Assembly: GCA_002366595.1 (NCBI GenBank)
Contig: DFBK01000050.1
Coordinates: 1 to 38,029 of the forward strand
DNA: 38,029 bases
Reading direction: 5' to 3'
Source: Anaerolineales bacterium UBA3082
Lineage (GTDB): Bacteria; Chloroflexota; Anaerolineae; UBA7937
Below are positions 14,104 to 21,614 of the stretch, piece after piece; positions within the stretch are counted from its first letter, which is position 1, and each line of letters begins with the position of its first letter. The translations under genes were made by a program, and so were the position numbers. The notes under the pieces were generated by a model that was not told the origin of the DNA, searched no databases, and saw nothing but the letters and a program-made list of their open reading frames with translations.

Positions 14104-15819
14104 ATGTTTACTCTAGCGGTTATCATAATCGCTGCCTTGGCAATCGCTATCGGCTATGGCTGGTATGCCAAGAATATTGATCGAAACATCGTCCAGCCGG
14201 ACCCGAAGAAGACGACCCCAGCCAAGATGTATATGGATGGGGTCGATTTCATGCCGGCTAGTCGCAACGTTCTTTTTGGCTACCAGTTCAAGTCCATCGC
14301 CGCCTTGGCCCCCCTCACCGGCCCCATCATCGCCGTGCAGTGGGGCTGGCTGCCAGCGCTCTTGTGGATCCTCCTTGGCGTCTTCTTCATCGGCTGGGCG
14401 CAGGACTACGGGGCTATGATCATGAGCGTACGCCGCGAGGGAGACACCATGGGCGCGCTGAGTTACAAACTCATCTCGCCCCGGGCGCGCAACATCCTCC
14501 TGATCTTCATCTACTTCTACCTGCTGCTCATCATGGGTGCCTTCGGCAACGCGGTGGGGAAGGTACTGATGATCAACCCTAAGGTGCCCTTCGGCATGAT
14601 CGCTGTAGTTCTGATGGGCGTCCTGGCTGGCCAGATGACCTATAAGTGGAAGCAAGACATCATCCTCACCACCGTCGTCACCGTCGTGCTCTCCTTCGTG
14701 GGCATCTGGCTGAGCACACAGCCGTTCATGTCCAACATCTTCTCGGCCATCTACGGCCTTCCCGAGTCCCCTACCATCTTCCTGGGCAACACGCAGGCCC
14801 AAGTCATCGGCACCCTGCTCATGGTGCTTTTCTGTTACCTGGGCGCAGTGCTGCCCATCTGGTCCTTTGCCCAGCCGGTCAACTACGTCTCCTTCTGGAT
14901 CGTCACGCTGGGGATGGTGGGCGGTGTGATCGGCATGATCGTCTGGCGCCCGAGCATTGGCGACTTCCCAGCCTTCACCCAGTTCACCACTGCCAGCGGG
15001 CCGTTATGGCCCATGCTCTTCGTCACCATCGCCTGCGGCGCTATCTCCGGCTGGCACAGCCTGGTATCTAGTTCCGGCACATCCCGCCAGTTGGAGAAGG
15101 AGACCGATGCCCTACCCGTGGGTGGTGGCGCCATGTTCATGGAAGCGGCCTTTGCGGTCATCGCCTTCCTGTGCGCCACCGTCGCTTTCCAGGGCTGGCA
15201 GGGATATCAAGACGCTGGTGGCGCAGGCGCAGCGTTGGCGGTCTTCGCTGGAGGGTTGGCCAACTTCCTGGACCACATCGGCGTCCCCCACGACTTCGGC
15301 GTGGCCTATGGCTCCGTCTTCCTGACCATCATGGCCATCACCATCATGCAACTGGTGGTGCGCTTCATGCGTGTGGCCAGCACCGAATTGGTGGGCGATG
15401 CGGTACCCGTGATGAAGAATATACACGTGGGCAGCATTGTGGCCCTGCTCCTGACTGTGCTCTTTGTCTGGATCATCCCCTGGCTGACCATTTGGGCCGC
15501 CTTCGGCGCTTCTAACCAATTGATGGCCGGCCTGGCCCTGATGCTCATCTCCCTGTGGGCTATGTCGGAGGGCAGGAAGCATACCTGGGCGCTCTACCCC
15601 TCGATCTTCATGATCGTCACTACTATCGCCGCCCTGCTGTACACCGCCTATGTCAACCTCTTCAAGAAACTGCCGGCTGCTGCCACAGTTCAGGCTTCCA
15701 TCGCCTCCGCCCTCATCGGCATCATCTGCCTGGTGCTGATAGTGGCGGCGGCCTTCCTGATTGCGGATGGCTGGCGGGCGCTGCGCAAGCCGCGGGCCGA
15801 GGAAGCCGCTAAGGCCTAA
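14104..15819 (+). CDS. cstA: CstA-family carbon starvation / peptide-pyruvate transporter
   Basis: Polytopic membrane protein of 571 aa with about 16 hydrophobic segments. CstA proteins import peptides or pyruvate during carbon limitation. Conserved features are DGVDFMPASRNVLFGYQFKSIAALAPLTGPIIAVQWGW near the N-terminus (family pattern VDFxPxNxxVLFGHHFxSIAGAGPIxGP), the GWAQDYGAMIMSVR block and HSLVSSSGTSRQLEKETDA (family pattern HALISSGTTxKQ). It has its own promoter and a strong hairpin directly after the stop, so it appears monocistronic. The short YbdD/YjiX partner of E. coli CstA is not seen. Neighbouring small membrane protein/ATPase genes have a separate promoter. Confidence 0.93.
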   Translation: MFTLAVIIIAALAIAIGYGWYAKNIDRNIVQPDPKKTTPAKMYMDGVDFMPASRNVLFGYQFKSIAALAPLTGPIIAVQWGWLPALLWILLGVFFIGWAQDYGAMIMSVRREGDTMGALSYKLISPRARNILLIFIYFYLLLIMGAFGNAVGKVLMINPKVPFGMIAVVLMGVLAGQMTYKWKQDIILTTVVTVVLSFVGIWLSTQPFMSNIFSAIYGLPESPTIFLGNTQAQVIGTLLMVLFCYLGAVLPIWSFAQPVNYVSFWIVTLGMVGGVIGMIVWRPSIGDFPAFTQFTTASGPLWPMLFVTIACGAISGWHSLVSSSGTSRQLEKETDALPVGGGAMFMEAAFAVIAFLCATVAFQGWQGYQDAGGAGAALAVFAGGLANFLDHIGVPHDFGVAYGSVFLTIMAITIMQLVVRFMRVASTELVGDAVPVMKNIHVGSIVALLLTVLFVWIIPWLTIWAAFGASNQLMAGLALMLISLWAMSEGRKHTWALYPSIFMIVTTIAALLYTAYVNLFKKLPAAATVQASIASALIGIICLVLIVAAAFLIADGWRALRKPRAEEAAKA

Positions 15820-15842
15820 GCGAGTTAGCCCAATGTGGTAAT

Positions 15843-15872
15843 GACGGGAGAGCCTATCTAGGCTCTCCCGTC
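15843..15872 (+). terminator. Strong hairpin after cstA
   Basis: GACGGGAGAGCCT (15843-15855) pairs perfectly over 13 bp with 15860-15872 around the loop ATCT. The T-run is poor (GCTTCT follows), but the position 24 bases after the cstA stop and the stability support termination. Confidence 0.7.
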
Positions 15873-15928
15873 GCTTCTGCGGTCGCAGTTGCAAGGAGGA
15901 TATAAGGGAGCCTATCTCAGTAGAGATC

Positions 15929-16021
15929 ATGGCGCCGGTGCTGACGGAGGCCTTCGCCGAGGAGGGGCTCCCTTTCTTGGTTAGTCTGCTTGACTGGTGG
16001 GAGCAAATAGTGTATTATTGA
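15929..16021 (+). CDS. Possible small protein, 30 aa
   Basis: An ATG frame encodes MAPVLTEAFAEEG and a hydrophobic, Trp-rich end (LVSLLDWWEQIVYY). The same frame is open upstream to a GGAGGAT site near 15895, but no start codon lies at the right distance. It overlaps the promoter at 15990-16018, which argues against it being a real gene of the downstream operon. Low confidence. Confidence 0.2.
   Translation: MAPVLTEAFAEEGLPFLVSLLDWWEQIVYY
15990..16018 (+). promoter_or_regulatory. Promoter of the twin membrane protein / twin ATPase operon
   Basis: TTGACT (15990-15995) and TATTAT (16013-16018) with 17-base spacing, about 80 bases before the first gene. It separates this operon from cstA. Confidence 0.75.
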
Positions 16022-16097
16022 TTTGAGACTGAGGTATCTTCGTTGACGGACGGTGGCCCCATTTTTGCGTTTTCGGGAAATCAGGGCAGGTGTAAGG

Positions 16098-16379
16098 GTG
16101 GCAAGGCTGGACCGGCTGCGTGAATTGGCACATACCGTTGGTGAGGTCATCTACGGGATGAGCATCTACGACATGGTGCGTGACCTCAACAAGGCCCGGG
16201 GCAGTTTGGAACACTTATTCATTTTGATCGTCTTCGGTGACCTATTGGGCGTGCCCATATTGCCCCCTTACTATTCCCTACGGCTCGTGCCTTACATCGT
16301 CCCCTCGCTGGATACATGGCGACGCAGCATGTTGAGAGAAAAAGATTTAACCGATCTATGTGATCAAGAGATCGGCTGA
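16098..16379 (+). CDS. Small membrane protein A of a tandem paralogous pair
   Basis: Unrecognised protein, 93 aa from the chosen GTG, which has AGGTG ten bases upstream. A longer frame from GTG 16053 (108 aa) is possible, but only the 16098 start gives the same length as its paralog at 16417. An amphipathic N-terminal region (ARLDRLRELAHTVGEVIYGMS) leads into RGSLEHLFILI, a hydrophobic segment, then the block GDLLGVPILPPYYSLRL, which is identical in both paralogs, VPYIVP, and a basic tail RRSMLREKDLTD. The single membrane segment and short charged tail suggest a small membrane-anchored subunit. It sits directly upstream of two ArsA/Get3-like ATPases, which in other systems act on membrane-bound or tail-anchored partners. 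No function can be assigned. Confidence 0.8.
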   Translation: MARLDRLRELAHTVGEVIYGMSIYDMVRDLNKARGSLEHLFILIVFGDLLGVPILPPYYSLRLVPYIVPSLDTWRRSMLREKDLTDLCDQEIG

Positions 16380-16416
16380 TCGGTCGGTGGACTGAATAAC
16401 ATCAGGAGGCAGTCAA

Positions 16417-16695
16417 ATGTCAGAAGAGCAAGAGATGAGCAGACTGAAGAGGTTCGGTCTAAGTGCACGCGATTTGTTGTACGGCATGGCCGGCCACGAC
16501 ATGACCCGCTTCGCTCTCAAGACCCGGGGTAGCATGGAGCACCTATTCATCCTCATCACTATGGGGGATCTTTTGGGCGTGCCCATTCTCCCACCCTACT
16601 ACTCGCTGCGGCTTTTGCCCTATGTTGTGCCCCAGATCTCCACCTGGAAACGGCGAATGCTCAGGGAGCGCGATTTAACCGATGCCTTAGCCTAA
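16417..16695 (+). CDS. Small membrane protein B of a tandem paralogous pair
   Basis: Paralog of the preceding gene, 92 aa, ATG preceded by AGGAGG. Layout: charged N-terminus (1-18), amphipathic DLLYGMAGHDMTRFALKTRG (19-38), SMEHLFILIT then the shared block GDLLGVPILPPYYSLRL (50-66), LPYVVP and a basic end WKRRMLRERDLTDALA. The cluster of Gly and Pro after the hydrophobic stretch (GVPILPPYY) suggests a re-entrant or kinked membrane segment rather than a plain helix. It lies 37 bases after paralog A and 24 bases before the first ATPase. No known family recognised; conservation of the central block points to a binding or channel-like function. Confidence 0.85.
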   Translation: MSEEQEMSRLKRFGLSARDLLYGMAGHDMTRFALKTRGSMEHLFILITMGDLLGVPILPPYYSLRLLPYVVPQISTWKRRMLRERDLTDALA

Positions 16696-16719
16696 GAGGG
16701 CAATTTTCTACAAAAGGGG

Positions 16720-17706
16720 GTGATCAAGATTACTCTAGCGAGGACTTTGAAGGAATTCCCGGAGCGCCGCTACATCGAGTTCGGCGGCAAGGGTGGTCTG
16801 GGCAAGACCAGTTTCTCCGCCGCCACGGCCTACTACCTGGCCAAAAAGGGGTATAAAACTTTGGTCTTCTCCGTGGATCCCCAGGCATCCCTGACCGACA
16901 TCTTCGAGCAGGACATCTTCGGCAAGGGGCCGGTGGAGATTATACCGAACCTCTTCGCCCAGGAGATTGACGCTGATAAACGCATCAAGGATTATCAGGA
17001 GGAGATCCGTCAGAAGATCTTCGACATGTACGGCTTGGAGGAGATCCCGGAGGAGGTTGAAAACTACATTCAGGCTGCGGCGGCGGAACCGGCCATGGAG
17101 GAGAGCGCTATCTTCGACCAGGTGGTGGATATCGTCGTTGCCGGCGAGTACGATTATTACATCTACGACTTGGTGCCTTTGGGCCATGCTCTCTATTATC
17201 TAAGCATGTCTAGCGTATACGACCAGTGGATCGAGAAGATCACCAAGTTGCGCGAGGAGATGGAGGAGTATGCCCAGGTAGCGGCGGTGGTGCAGCGAAA
17301 GAAGGAAGCGGAGGAAGATCAGATCCTCAAGGAACTTCAATATATAAGGCACCGTATCAACACCTCCTCCAGCATCCTCACCGATAAGGAGAGGACGGCC
17401 TTCTTCTTCGTGGTCATTCCGGAGAAGATGGCCATCTTGGACACGATGAAGGCAGCCAAACTCTTCGCCAGTTACGACGTGCCTATTTCTGGCTACATCG
17501 TCAACCGCGTGCTGCCCCGGGAACTGGCTGGACAGGACATCCCCGAATACCTGCGCCACCGCCTCGAGATGCAATCAGGTCACCTGGAAGAAATCAAAGA
17601 GACCCTTGGCGACGAGGTTTTGGGCTACGTCCCTGAGTTCGAGCGGGACATAACCGGCCTGGAGATGATCGAGAAGATGGCCAAGGCGATGTTTGGAGAA
17701 TTTTAG
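16720..17706 (+). CDS. ArsA/Get3-like ATPase, paralog 1 (altered switch II)
   Basis: Cytoplasmic P-loop ATPase of 328 aa, GTG start after AAAGGGG. The deviant Walker A GGKGGLGKT (residues 22-30) and the switch I region SVDPQASLTDIF keep the catalytic Asp (D53), although the usual PAHS is PQAS. The switch II motif normally written DTAPTGH is D150-L-V-P-L-G-H156. No Cys pair like the zinc clamp of Get3 is present. The C-terminal part (PISGYIVNRVLP ... RLEMQ ... EIKETLG) matches the ArsA_ATPase family. It is followed 11 bases later by a paralog with complementary changes and preceded by twin small membrane proteins. Function unknown; arsenite export is unlikely since no arsB or arsR is near. Confidence 0.9.
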   Translation: MIKITLARTLKEFPERRYIEFGGKGGLGKTSFSAATAYYLAKKGYKTLVFSVDPQASLTDIFEQDIFGKGPVEIIPNLFAQEIDADKRIKDYQEEIRQKIFDMYGLEEIPEEVENYIQAAAAEPAMEESAIFDQVVDIVVAGEYDYYIYDLVPLGHALYYLSMSSVYDQWIEKITKLREEMEEYAQVAAVVQRKKEAEEDQILKELQYIRHRINTSSSILTDKERTAFFFVVIPEKMAILDTMKAAKLFASYDVPISGYIVNRVLPRELAGQDIPEYLRHRLEMQSGHLEEIKETLGDEVLGYVPEFERDITGLEMIEKMAKAMFGEF

Positions 17707-17717
17707 TGGAGTGAAGG

Positions 17718-18695
17718 ATGATAGAAAAAAATATGCAACAATTTTTAACCGAGCACCCCGATATGAAGTACGTTTTCTTCGGGGGCAAGGGGGGAGTGGG
17801 CAAGACAGTGATGGCCGGGACAGCGGCGCTATGGTTAGCGCAACAGGGTAGGCGTACTCTTCTGGCCTCCACCAACCCCGTGCACAGCCTAACCAGCCTT
17901 CTGGATCAGGATGTCTTCGGCGCTGAGACCCCCGTGGCAGGCGTGGAGAACCTCTGGGCTTGCGAGATAGATACCAAGGATACCATCGCAAGGTCGAAAC
18001 GAGAGATCAGGGAGAAGATCGAGTGGTTCCTGAGGTTCGCCGACGTCAAGGCCAAGGCCGATGAGTTCGTGGAATCTGCGACCATGAACCCCGCCTTCGA
18101 GGAATCGGCCATGTTCGAGAACATGATCGACCTCATGTTCAAGGATGAGTACGAGGCTTACGTCTTCGATACCGCCCCTACGGCCAACGCCCGACGGCTT
18201 CTGGGGATGTCCTCGGTCTATTCCCTCTGGGTCAACAAGATGGTGAAGAGTCGTGAGGAAGCCAAATCGTTGCGCGAACTCCTATCCTACAGCAAGAAGA
18301 AGGAGAAGAAGGATCCTCTGATGGAATACCTCCTCTCCTTCCGAGAGAGGATGGGACACGCCAAGGAACTCCTCACCGATGAGGAGAAAACAGCCTTCTT
18401 CTTCATCACCCTTCCCGAGGCCCTGCCCATCGCCGTGATAAAGCGCTTCATCGCTTGGTTCAAGGATTTCGGCATCCCGGTGGGAGGGGTCATCGTGAAT
18501 ATGGTCATCGAGAAGGAGGCCCTGGGGAAGGGTGTGCCGGAGTTTGTGCTCAATCGAGTGAGGATGCAGGAAAACTACATGAAGGAGATCTGGGACTCCT
18601 TCGATGGCATGGTGCGGGCTCTAGTGCCCCAGTTCGAGACTGAGGTGAGGGGCATCGAGATGCTAGAGCGCACCGCCGAACGGCTTTTCACCTAA
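17718..18695 (+). CDS. ArsA/Get3-like ATPase, paralog 2 (switch I Asp replaced by Asn)
   Basis: Paralog of the preceding ATPase, 325 aa. Walker A is GGKGGVGKT at residues 22-30, aligned residue for residue with paralog 1. Switch I reads STNPVHSLTSLL: the catalytic Asp is Asn at position 53. In yeast Get3 the equivalent D57N change blocks hydrolysis while ATP still binds. Switch II keeps D151-TAPT but GH is replaced by AN. The C-terminal half (GVIVNMVIEKEALGKGVPEFVLNRVRMQENYMKEI) is family-typical. Its defects are complementary to those of paralog 1, which suggests that the two form a heterodimer with one hydrolysing and one regulatory site. Same operon as the twin membrane proteins. Confidence 0.9.
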   Translation: MIEKNMQQFLTEHPDMKYVFFGGKGGVGKTVMAGTAALWLAQQGRRTLLASTNPVHSLTSLLDQDVFGAETPVAGVENLWACEIDTKDTIARSKREIREKIEWFLRFADVKAKADEFVESATMNPAFEESAMFENMIDLMFKDEYEAYVFDTAPTANARRLLGMSSVYSLWVNKMVKSREEAKSLRELLSYSKKKEKKDPLMEYLLSFRERMGHAKELLTDEEKTAFFFITLPEALPIAVIKRFIAWFKDFGIPVGGVIVNMVIEKEALGKGVPEFVLNRVRMQENYMKEIWDSFDGMVRALVPQFETEVRGIEMLERTAERLFT

Positions 18696-18710
18696 AGCGC
18701 AAAGGGGGCC

Positions 18711-19364
18711 ATAATCTTTGGAGTTCACCCCTATCTGATCCTCCCTCTGATATCCCTTTTCTTTGTCCTGGTCTTCGGGGGGTTATCCCTTCTGCGCCAC
18801 GAGGGCCTCTCCAATCAGTTCGCTTTAGAGGTGCTGATCCTCACAGGCTTGGCCCTTCTTCTTTCCTGGGCGCTGAGGGTGATCATCAACCCCGTTTTCT
18901 TCCTCATCCTCGTCTATCTCATCTCCATGCGCGCTCGGCTGCTGGTGGATGGGGCCAACCTTCTCTCTACACGGGGCAAGCACCAAGTGGCGGAGTCCCT
19001 CTTTCAACTTGCTTTACGCCTCCGGCCCGATGCGGTCACTCGCTTGATTGTGCTCATCAACTATGGTGTCACACACCTACGCCAAGGTAAATTCAAGGAG
19101 GCCATCGAGGTCTTGGAGGGGGTCCTTGGCGCCAAGTCGTTAGGTACGCTTAGCCCCAAGCACGAGGCGGCTTGCCGTTATAACTTGGGGTTAGCCTACC
19201 TTCGAGCAGGGGAGGAGAGGAAGGCTGTTGGAGAGTTCAACGAGGTGATAGATGTCATGCCTGACTCCCTCTATGCGGTAGGCGCAAGGACGGCCCTGCG
19301 AAAGAGGAAAGAGGCCAAAATAAGACCAAAGCCTGCAGAGCCTTCCCAAAAGGAAGACGGCTAA
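18711..19364 (+). CDS. Membrane-anchored TPR protein, probably with a non-AUG start
   Basis: Predicted membrane protein with tetratricopeptide-like repeats. From GTG 18831 it would have 177 aa, but the same frame is open upstream to the stop of the preceding ATPase (TAA 18693-18695). It codes for a convincing extra transmembrane segment (HPYLILPLISLFFVLVFGG). No ATG, GTG or TTG lies there; AAAGGGGG sits just before ATA 18711, so a rare AUA or AUC start giving about 217 aa is plausible. After two membrane segments come repeats around YGVTHLRQGKFKEAIEVLEGVL and YNLGLAYLRAGEERKAVGEFNEVI, then a Lys-rich tail. Likely the last gene of the twin ATPase operon and a possible scaffold for it. Confidence 0.72.
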   Translation: MIFGVHPYLILPLISLFFVLVFGGLSLLRHEGLSNQFALEVLILTGLALLLSWALRVIINPVFFLILVYLISMRARLLVDGANLLSTRGKHQVAESLFQLALRLRPDAVTRLIVLINYGVTHLRQGKFKEAIEVLEGVLGAKSLGTLSPKHEAACRYNLGLAYLRAGEERKAVGEFNEVIDVMPDSLYAVGARTALRKRKEAKIRPKPAEPSQKEDG

Positions 19365-19467
19365 GAGCCTTCGCTGTTCCCTCTATGGCCAAGAGACCAA
19401 GCGACCATCGATAGGGAATCCGTGGGGAGTGTTCAGAGTTTGAGACCATCTGTGGCCTGGAGTGCCA

Positions 19468-20097
19468 CTAACCGACAATCTCCATCACCTTCTCTAGAAA
19501 ATTGAAAAGGTTCTCGGCTGTCATCCCCCCCAAGCCAATGAGGTGGAAATTGGCTACCAGGTGAGGAGACCTCTTCCTCAAGGAGAGCCTTACCAGTTGA
19601 AGAGCCGAAAGCGTGGATGTCAACTTGGAAGCGATCTCTGCATCCCTCTTAAGAGCGATGAACATCCCGTTCAAACTATCGATCGTCCAGCCCTCCTTCT
19701 CCAGGGCCTTCAGGGCCCTCCCGGCTCTCCAGCCCCGCCGCGTCACTTCTAAATCGGTCTTGGGCTTGAGGCGCAGGTCCGCTTTGATAACCAATATATC
19801 CCTTTTCCCCCTCAGACGGTTGATTATCCAGAGGAGGAGCATCTCTCTGGACTCCAGGAGGACCATCATGCCCACTCTCTTGAACGGGCCTAGCGCCCCC
19901 TGCACCCCGACCTGAAACGCCGAGGCCCCTACCCAGTTCACCGATGCTTGACACCCGTACGCCCTTATCCCCTCCCTCAGCCATCGAAGAGCCCGTAAGC
20001 CGCGACGCCGGTTCATCTGCCGCCCAAAAGGGTACCAGAGGACGAGGAGAACAGAGAGGCCGATGACAATCTGAGTTGCCAACTGAGAGGCATCCAT
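19468..20097 (-). CDS. Unknown protein with N-terminal membrane anchor
   Basis: Product of 209 aa with one N-terminal hydrophobic segment (about residues 7-25) followed by a strongly basic stretch (RQMNRRRGLRALRWLREG), so the rest should be cytoplasmic. The body is mixed alpha/beta with blocks such as GPFKRVGMMVLLESREMLLLWIINRLRGKRDILVIKADL and GWTIDSLNGMFIALKRD. No family recognised. The start ATG at 20097 has GGAG eight bases upstream; a TTG at 20109 would add four residues. It is transcribed away from the DUF2148 gene and converges with the TPR gene. Confidence 0.78.
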   Translation of the reverse strand: MDASQLATQIVIGLSVLLVLWYPFGRQMNRRRGLRALRWLREGIRAYGCQASVNWVGASAFQVGVQGALGPFKRVGMMVLLESREMLLLWIINRLRGKRDILVIKADLRLKPKTDLEVTRRGWRAGRALKALEKEGWTIDSLNGMFIALKRDAEIASKLTSTLSALQLVRLSLRKRSPHLVANFHLIGLGGMTAENLFNFLEKVMEIVG

Positions 20098-20175
20098 AGT
20101 AAACTCCAAGACAAATGGAGACTTTCGCTTAGCCTAGCAAAAGAAGATCTCGCTGTCAAACAGAAAGGAGGGATC

Positions 20176-20685
20176 GTGAAACAGTTAACCCTGGTAGCAG
20201 AACTGATGTCCATCTCCGCCAGGACGGCCCCCAAAGCGGCGGGCAAAGACTTCATCGTCACCGCCATCGTGGAGGGCGAGGATCTTGAGGCCCTGGCTGC
20301 CAAGATGTACGAGTTCGGCCAGAGGACGGGGAAGAAGAATTTCGACCGGGATGGGGCCAACGTGAGGAGTTCGGAGGCTGTTCTCCTCATAGGGATCAAG
20401 GATGCCCAGGTGTTGGGCCTCAACTGCGCCGCCTGTGGCTCAGAGAAATGCATCAAACCCAACACCACAGAAGGGGAATTCAAGGGCCCTCAATGCGCCT
20501 ACCGCCTCCTGGATATGGGGATCGCCATCGGCTCAGCGGTGAAGACAGCCAGTCTCTTAAATGTCGATAACCGGATTATGTACCGGGCAGGGGTAGTGGC
20601 TCGGGAGATGGGACTCATCGATGCCGACTTCGTGGTGGGGATACCCCTCTCGGCCACGGGGAAGAATATCTACTTCGACCGGTAG
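20176..20685 (+). CDS. DUF2148 ferredoxin-like domain protein
   Basis: Protein of 169 aa, GTG start after AAGGAGGG. DUF2148 proteins are found mainly in strict anaerobes and are annotated as containing a ferredoxin domain. Four Cys (C84, C87, C92 and C107, in CAACGSEKC and QCAYR) could hold an iron-sulfur cluster. The N-terminal half (ISARTAPKAAGKDFI) and C-terminal half (RAGVVAREMGLIDADFVVGIPLSATGKNIYFDR) are conserved in the family. The biochemical role is unknown; a nitroreductase-like redox role has been suggested from fold similarity. It is followed by a cloverleaf-like repeat that probably ends the transcript. Confidence 0.9.
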   Translation: MKQLTLVAELMSISARTAPKAAGKDFIVTAIVEGEDLEALAAKMYEFGQRTGKKNFDRDGANVRSSEAVLLIGIKDAQVLGLNCAACGSEKCIKPNTTEGEFKGPQCAYRLLDMGIAIGSAVKTASLLNVDNRIMYRAGVVAREMGLIDADFVVGIPLSATGKNIYFDR

Positions 20686-20686
20686 A

Positions 20687-20742
20687 GTAGCGTCCGAGCC
20701 TGTCTCGGACGGCTGAAACGTCGCAGACCGTTGCGACGCTAC
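20687..20742. repeat. Cloverleaf-like dispersed repeat, copy 1
   Basis: GTAGCG (20687-20692) and CGCTAC (20737-20742) close a structure with two inner hairpins: CGTCCGAG/CTCGGACG (20691-20698 with 20704-20711) and CGTCGCA/TGCGACG (20719-20725 with 20732-20738). Copy 2 at 21547-21601 has the same outer arms and the same two-hairpin plan but different inner stems. The endonuclease V gene lies exactly between them. Possibly a REP- or MITE-like element. Confidence 0.8.
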
Positions 20743-20804
20743 GCCTGAGCCAAATAGATGCGCCAAGTGCTAAGTGATGAATGTAACCTCTAAGGACAAA
20801 ACCC

Positions 20805-20833
20805 TTGCAAATGCCTTCCCCCTATGCTAGAGT
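20805..20833 (+). promoter_or_regulatory. Promoter of the endonuclease V gene
   Basis: TTGCAA (20805-20810) and TAGAGT (20828-20833) with 17-base spacing, and TGC directly before the -10 box (extended -10). It is 16 bases before the ATG, giving a very short leader. Confidence 0.65.
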
Positions 20834-20848
20834 AAAAGCGAGGCTATC

Positions 20849-21550
20849 ATGAAAGTCGTCTCTCCCCACCCTTGGGAGGTGACCCCTGCCCAGGGGAAGA
20901 GGATACAAAATGAGTTGCGGAAAAAGGTATCTACCACCTGGGAGCCGATTGATGTAAAGACGGTAGCCGGGGTGGATGTGGGGATGGAGGGGGAGATAGC
21001 GAAAGCCGCGGTGGTCGTTTTGAGTTACCCGGAACTCAGCCCCCTAGACCAGAGTCTGGCCCAGGTCCCCGTCACCATGCCCTACATACCGGGGCTTCTG
21101 GCCTTTCGAGAGGCCCCGGCTATTCTCGCCGCCTACGAGAAACTGACTAGCGAGCCCGATCTACTCATCTTCGACGGCCAGGGGCTGGCTCACCCCCGCC
21201 ATCTCGGCATCGCCAGCCACGTGGGGGTAATCCTCGACGTGCCCTCCATCGGCTGCGCCAAGTCCCGCCTCTGGGGCAGCCACAACGAGTCTCCAAATGA
21301 AGCGGGGTCTTATGCCCATCTCTACGACGGCGAGGAGATAATCGGAGCCGTAGTCCGCACCAAAACAGGGGTCCACCCGGTTTACATCTCCATCGGCCAC
21401 AAGATCGACCTCCCCACCGCCATTCAGTTCATCCTCTCCTCTTGTCGGGGGTACCGGCTGCCGGAGCCTATAAGGTTCGCTCATCGGGCGGCTGGAGGGG
21501 AGAAACTCAAGATAGAGGGGGAGCAAAAGTCCCTGTTTGACCTTCTGTAG
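20849..21550 (+). CDS. nfi: Endonuclease V (deoxyinosine 3'-endonuclease)
   Basis: DNA repair enzyme of 233 aa that cuts one phosphodiester 3' of deoxyinosine lesions, which accumulate faster at high temperature. All catalytic acids are visible: Asp in AGVDVG, Glu in YIPGLLAFREAPA and Asp in LLIFDGQGLAHPRHLGIASHVGV; the later GCAKSRLWG block is also typical. The length fits the family. The stop codon TAG is part of the outer arm of the second cloverleaf repeat, so the gene is bounded on both sides by repeat copies. It is not in an operon with neighbours. Confidence 0.94.
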   Translation: MKVVSPHPWEVTPAQGKRIQNELRKKVSTTWEPIDVKTVAGVDVGMEGEIAKAAVVVLSYPELSPLDQSLAQVPVTMPYIPGLLAFREAPAILAAYEKLTSEPDLLIFDGQGLAHPRHLGIASHVGVILDVPSIGCAKSRLWGSHNESPNEAGSYAHLYDGEEIIGAVVRTKTGVHPVYISIGHKIDLPTAIQFILSSCRGYRLPEPIRFAHRAAGGEKLKIEGEQKSLFDLL

Positions 21551-21601
21551 CGTGGGGCTTCAGCCCCACGAATCAATCGTCGCCCTAAAGGGCGGCGCTA
21601 C
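21547..21601. repeat. Cloverleaf-like dispersed repeat, copy 2
   Basis: GTAGCG (21547-21552) and CGCTAC (21596-21601) enclose hairpins CGTGGGGCT/AGCCCCACG (21551-21559 with 21562-21570) and CGCCC/GGGCG (21581-21585 with 21590-21594). The stop codon of nfi lies within the left arm. Same design as copy 1, and likely also acts as transcription terminator. Confidence 0.85.
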
Positions 21602-21614
21602 AACTATGAATATT

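Noticed and set aside
20849..21550. DGQG instead of DGHG in endonuclease V as an active-site defect
   Set aside because: All three catalytic acids are present and this position varies in the family, so it is not treated as unusual.
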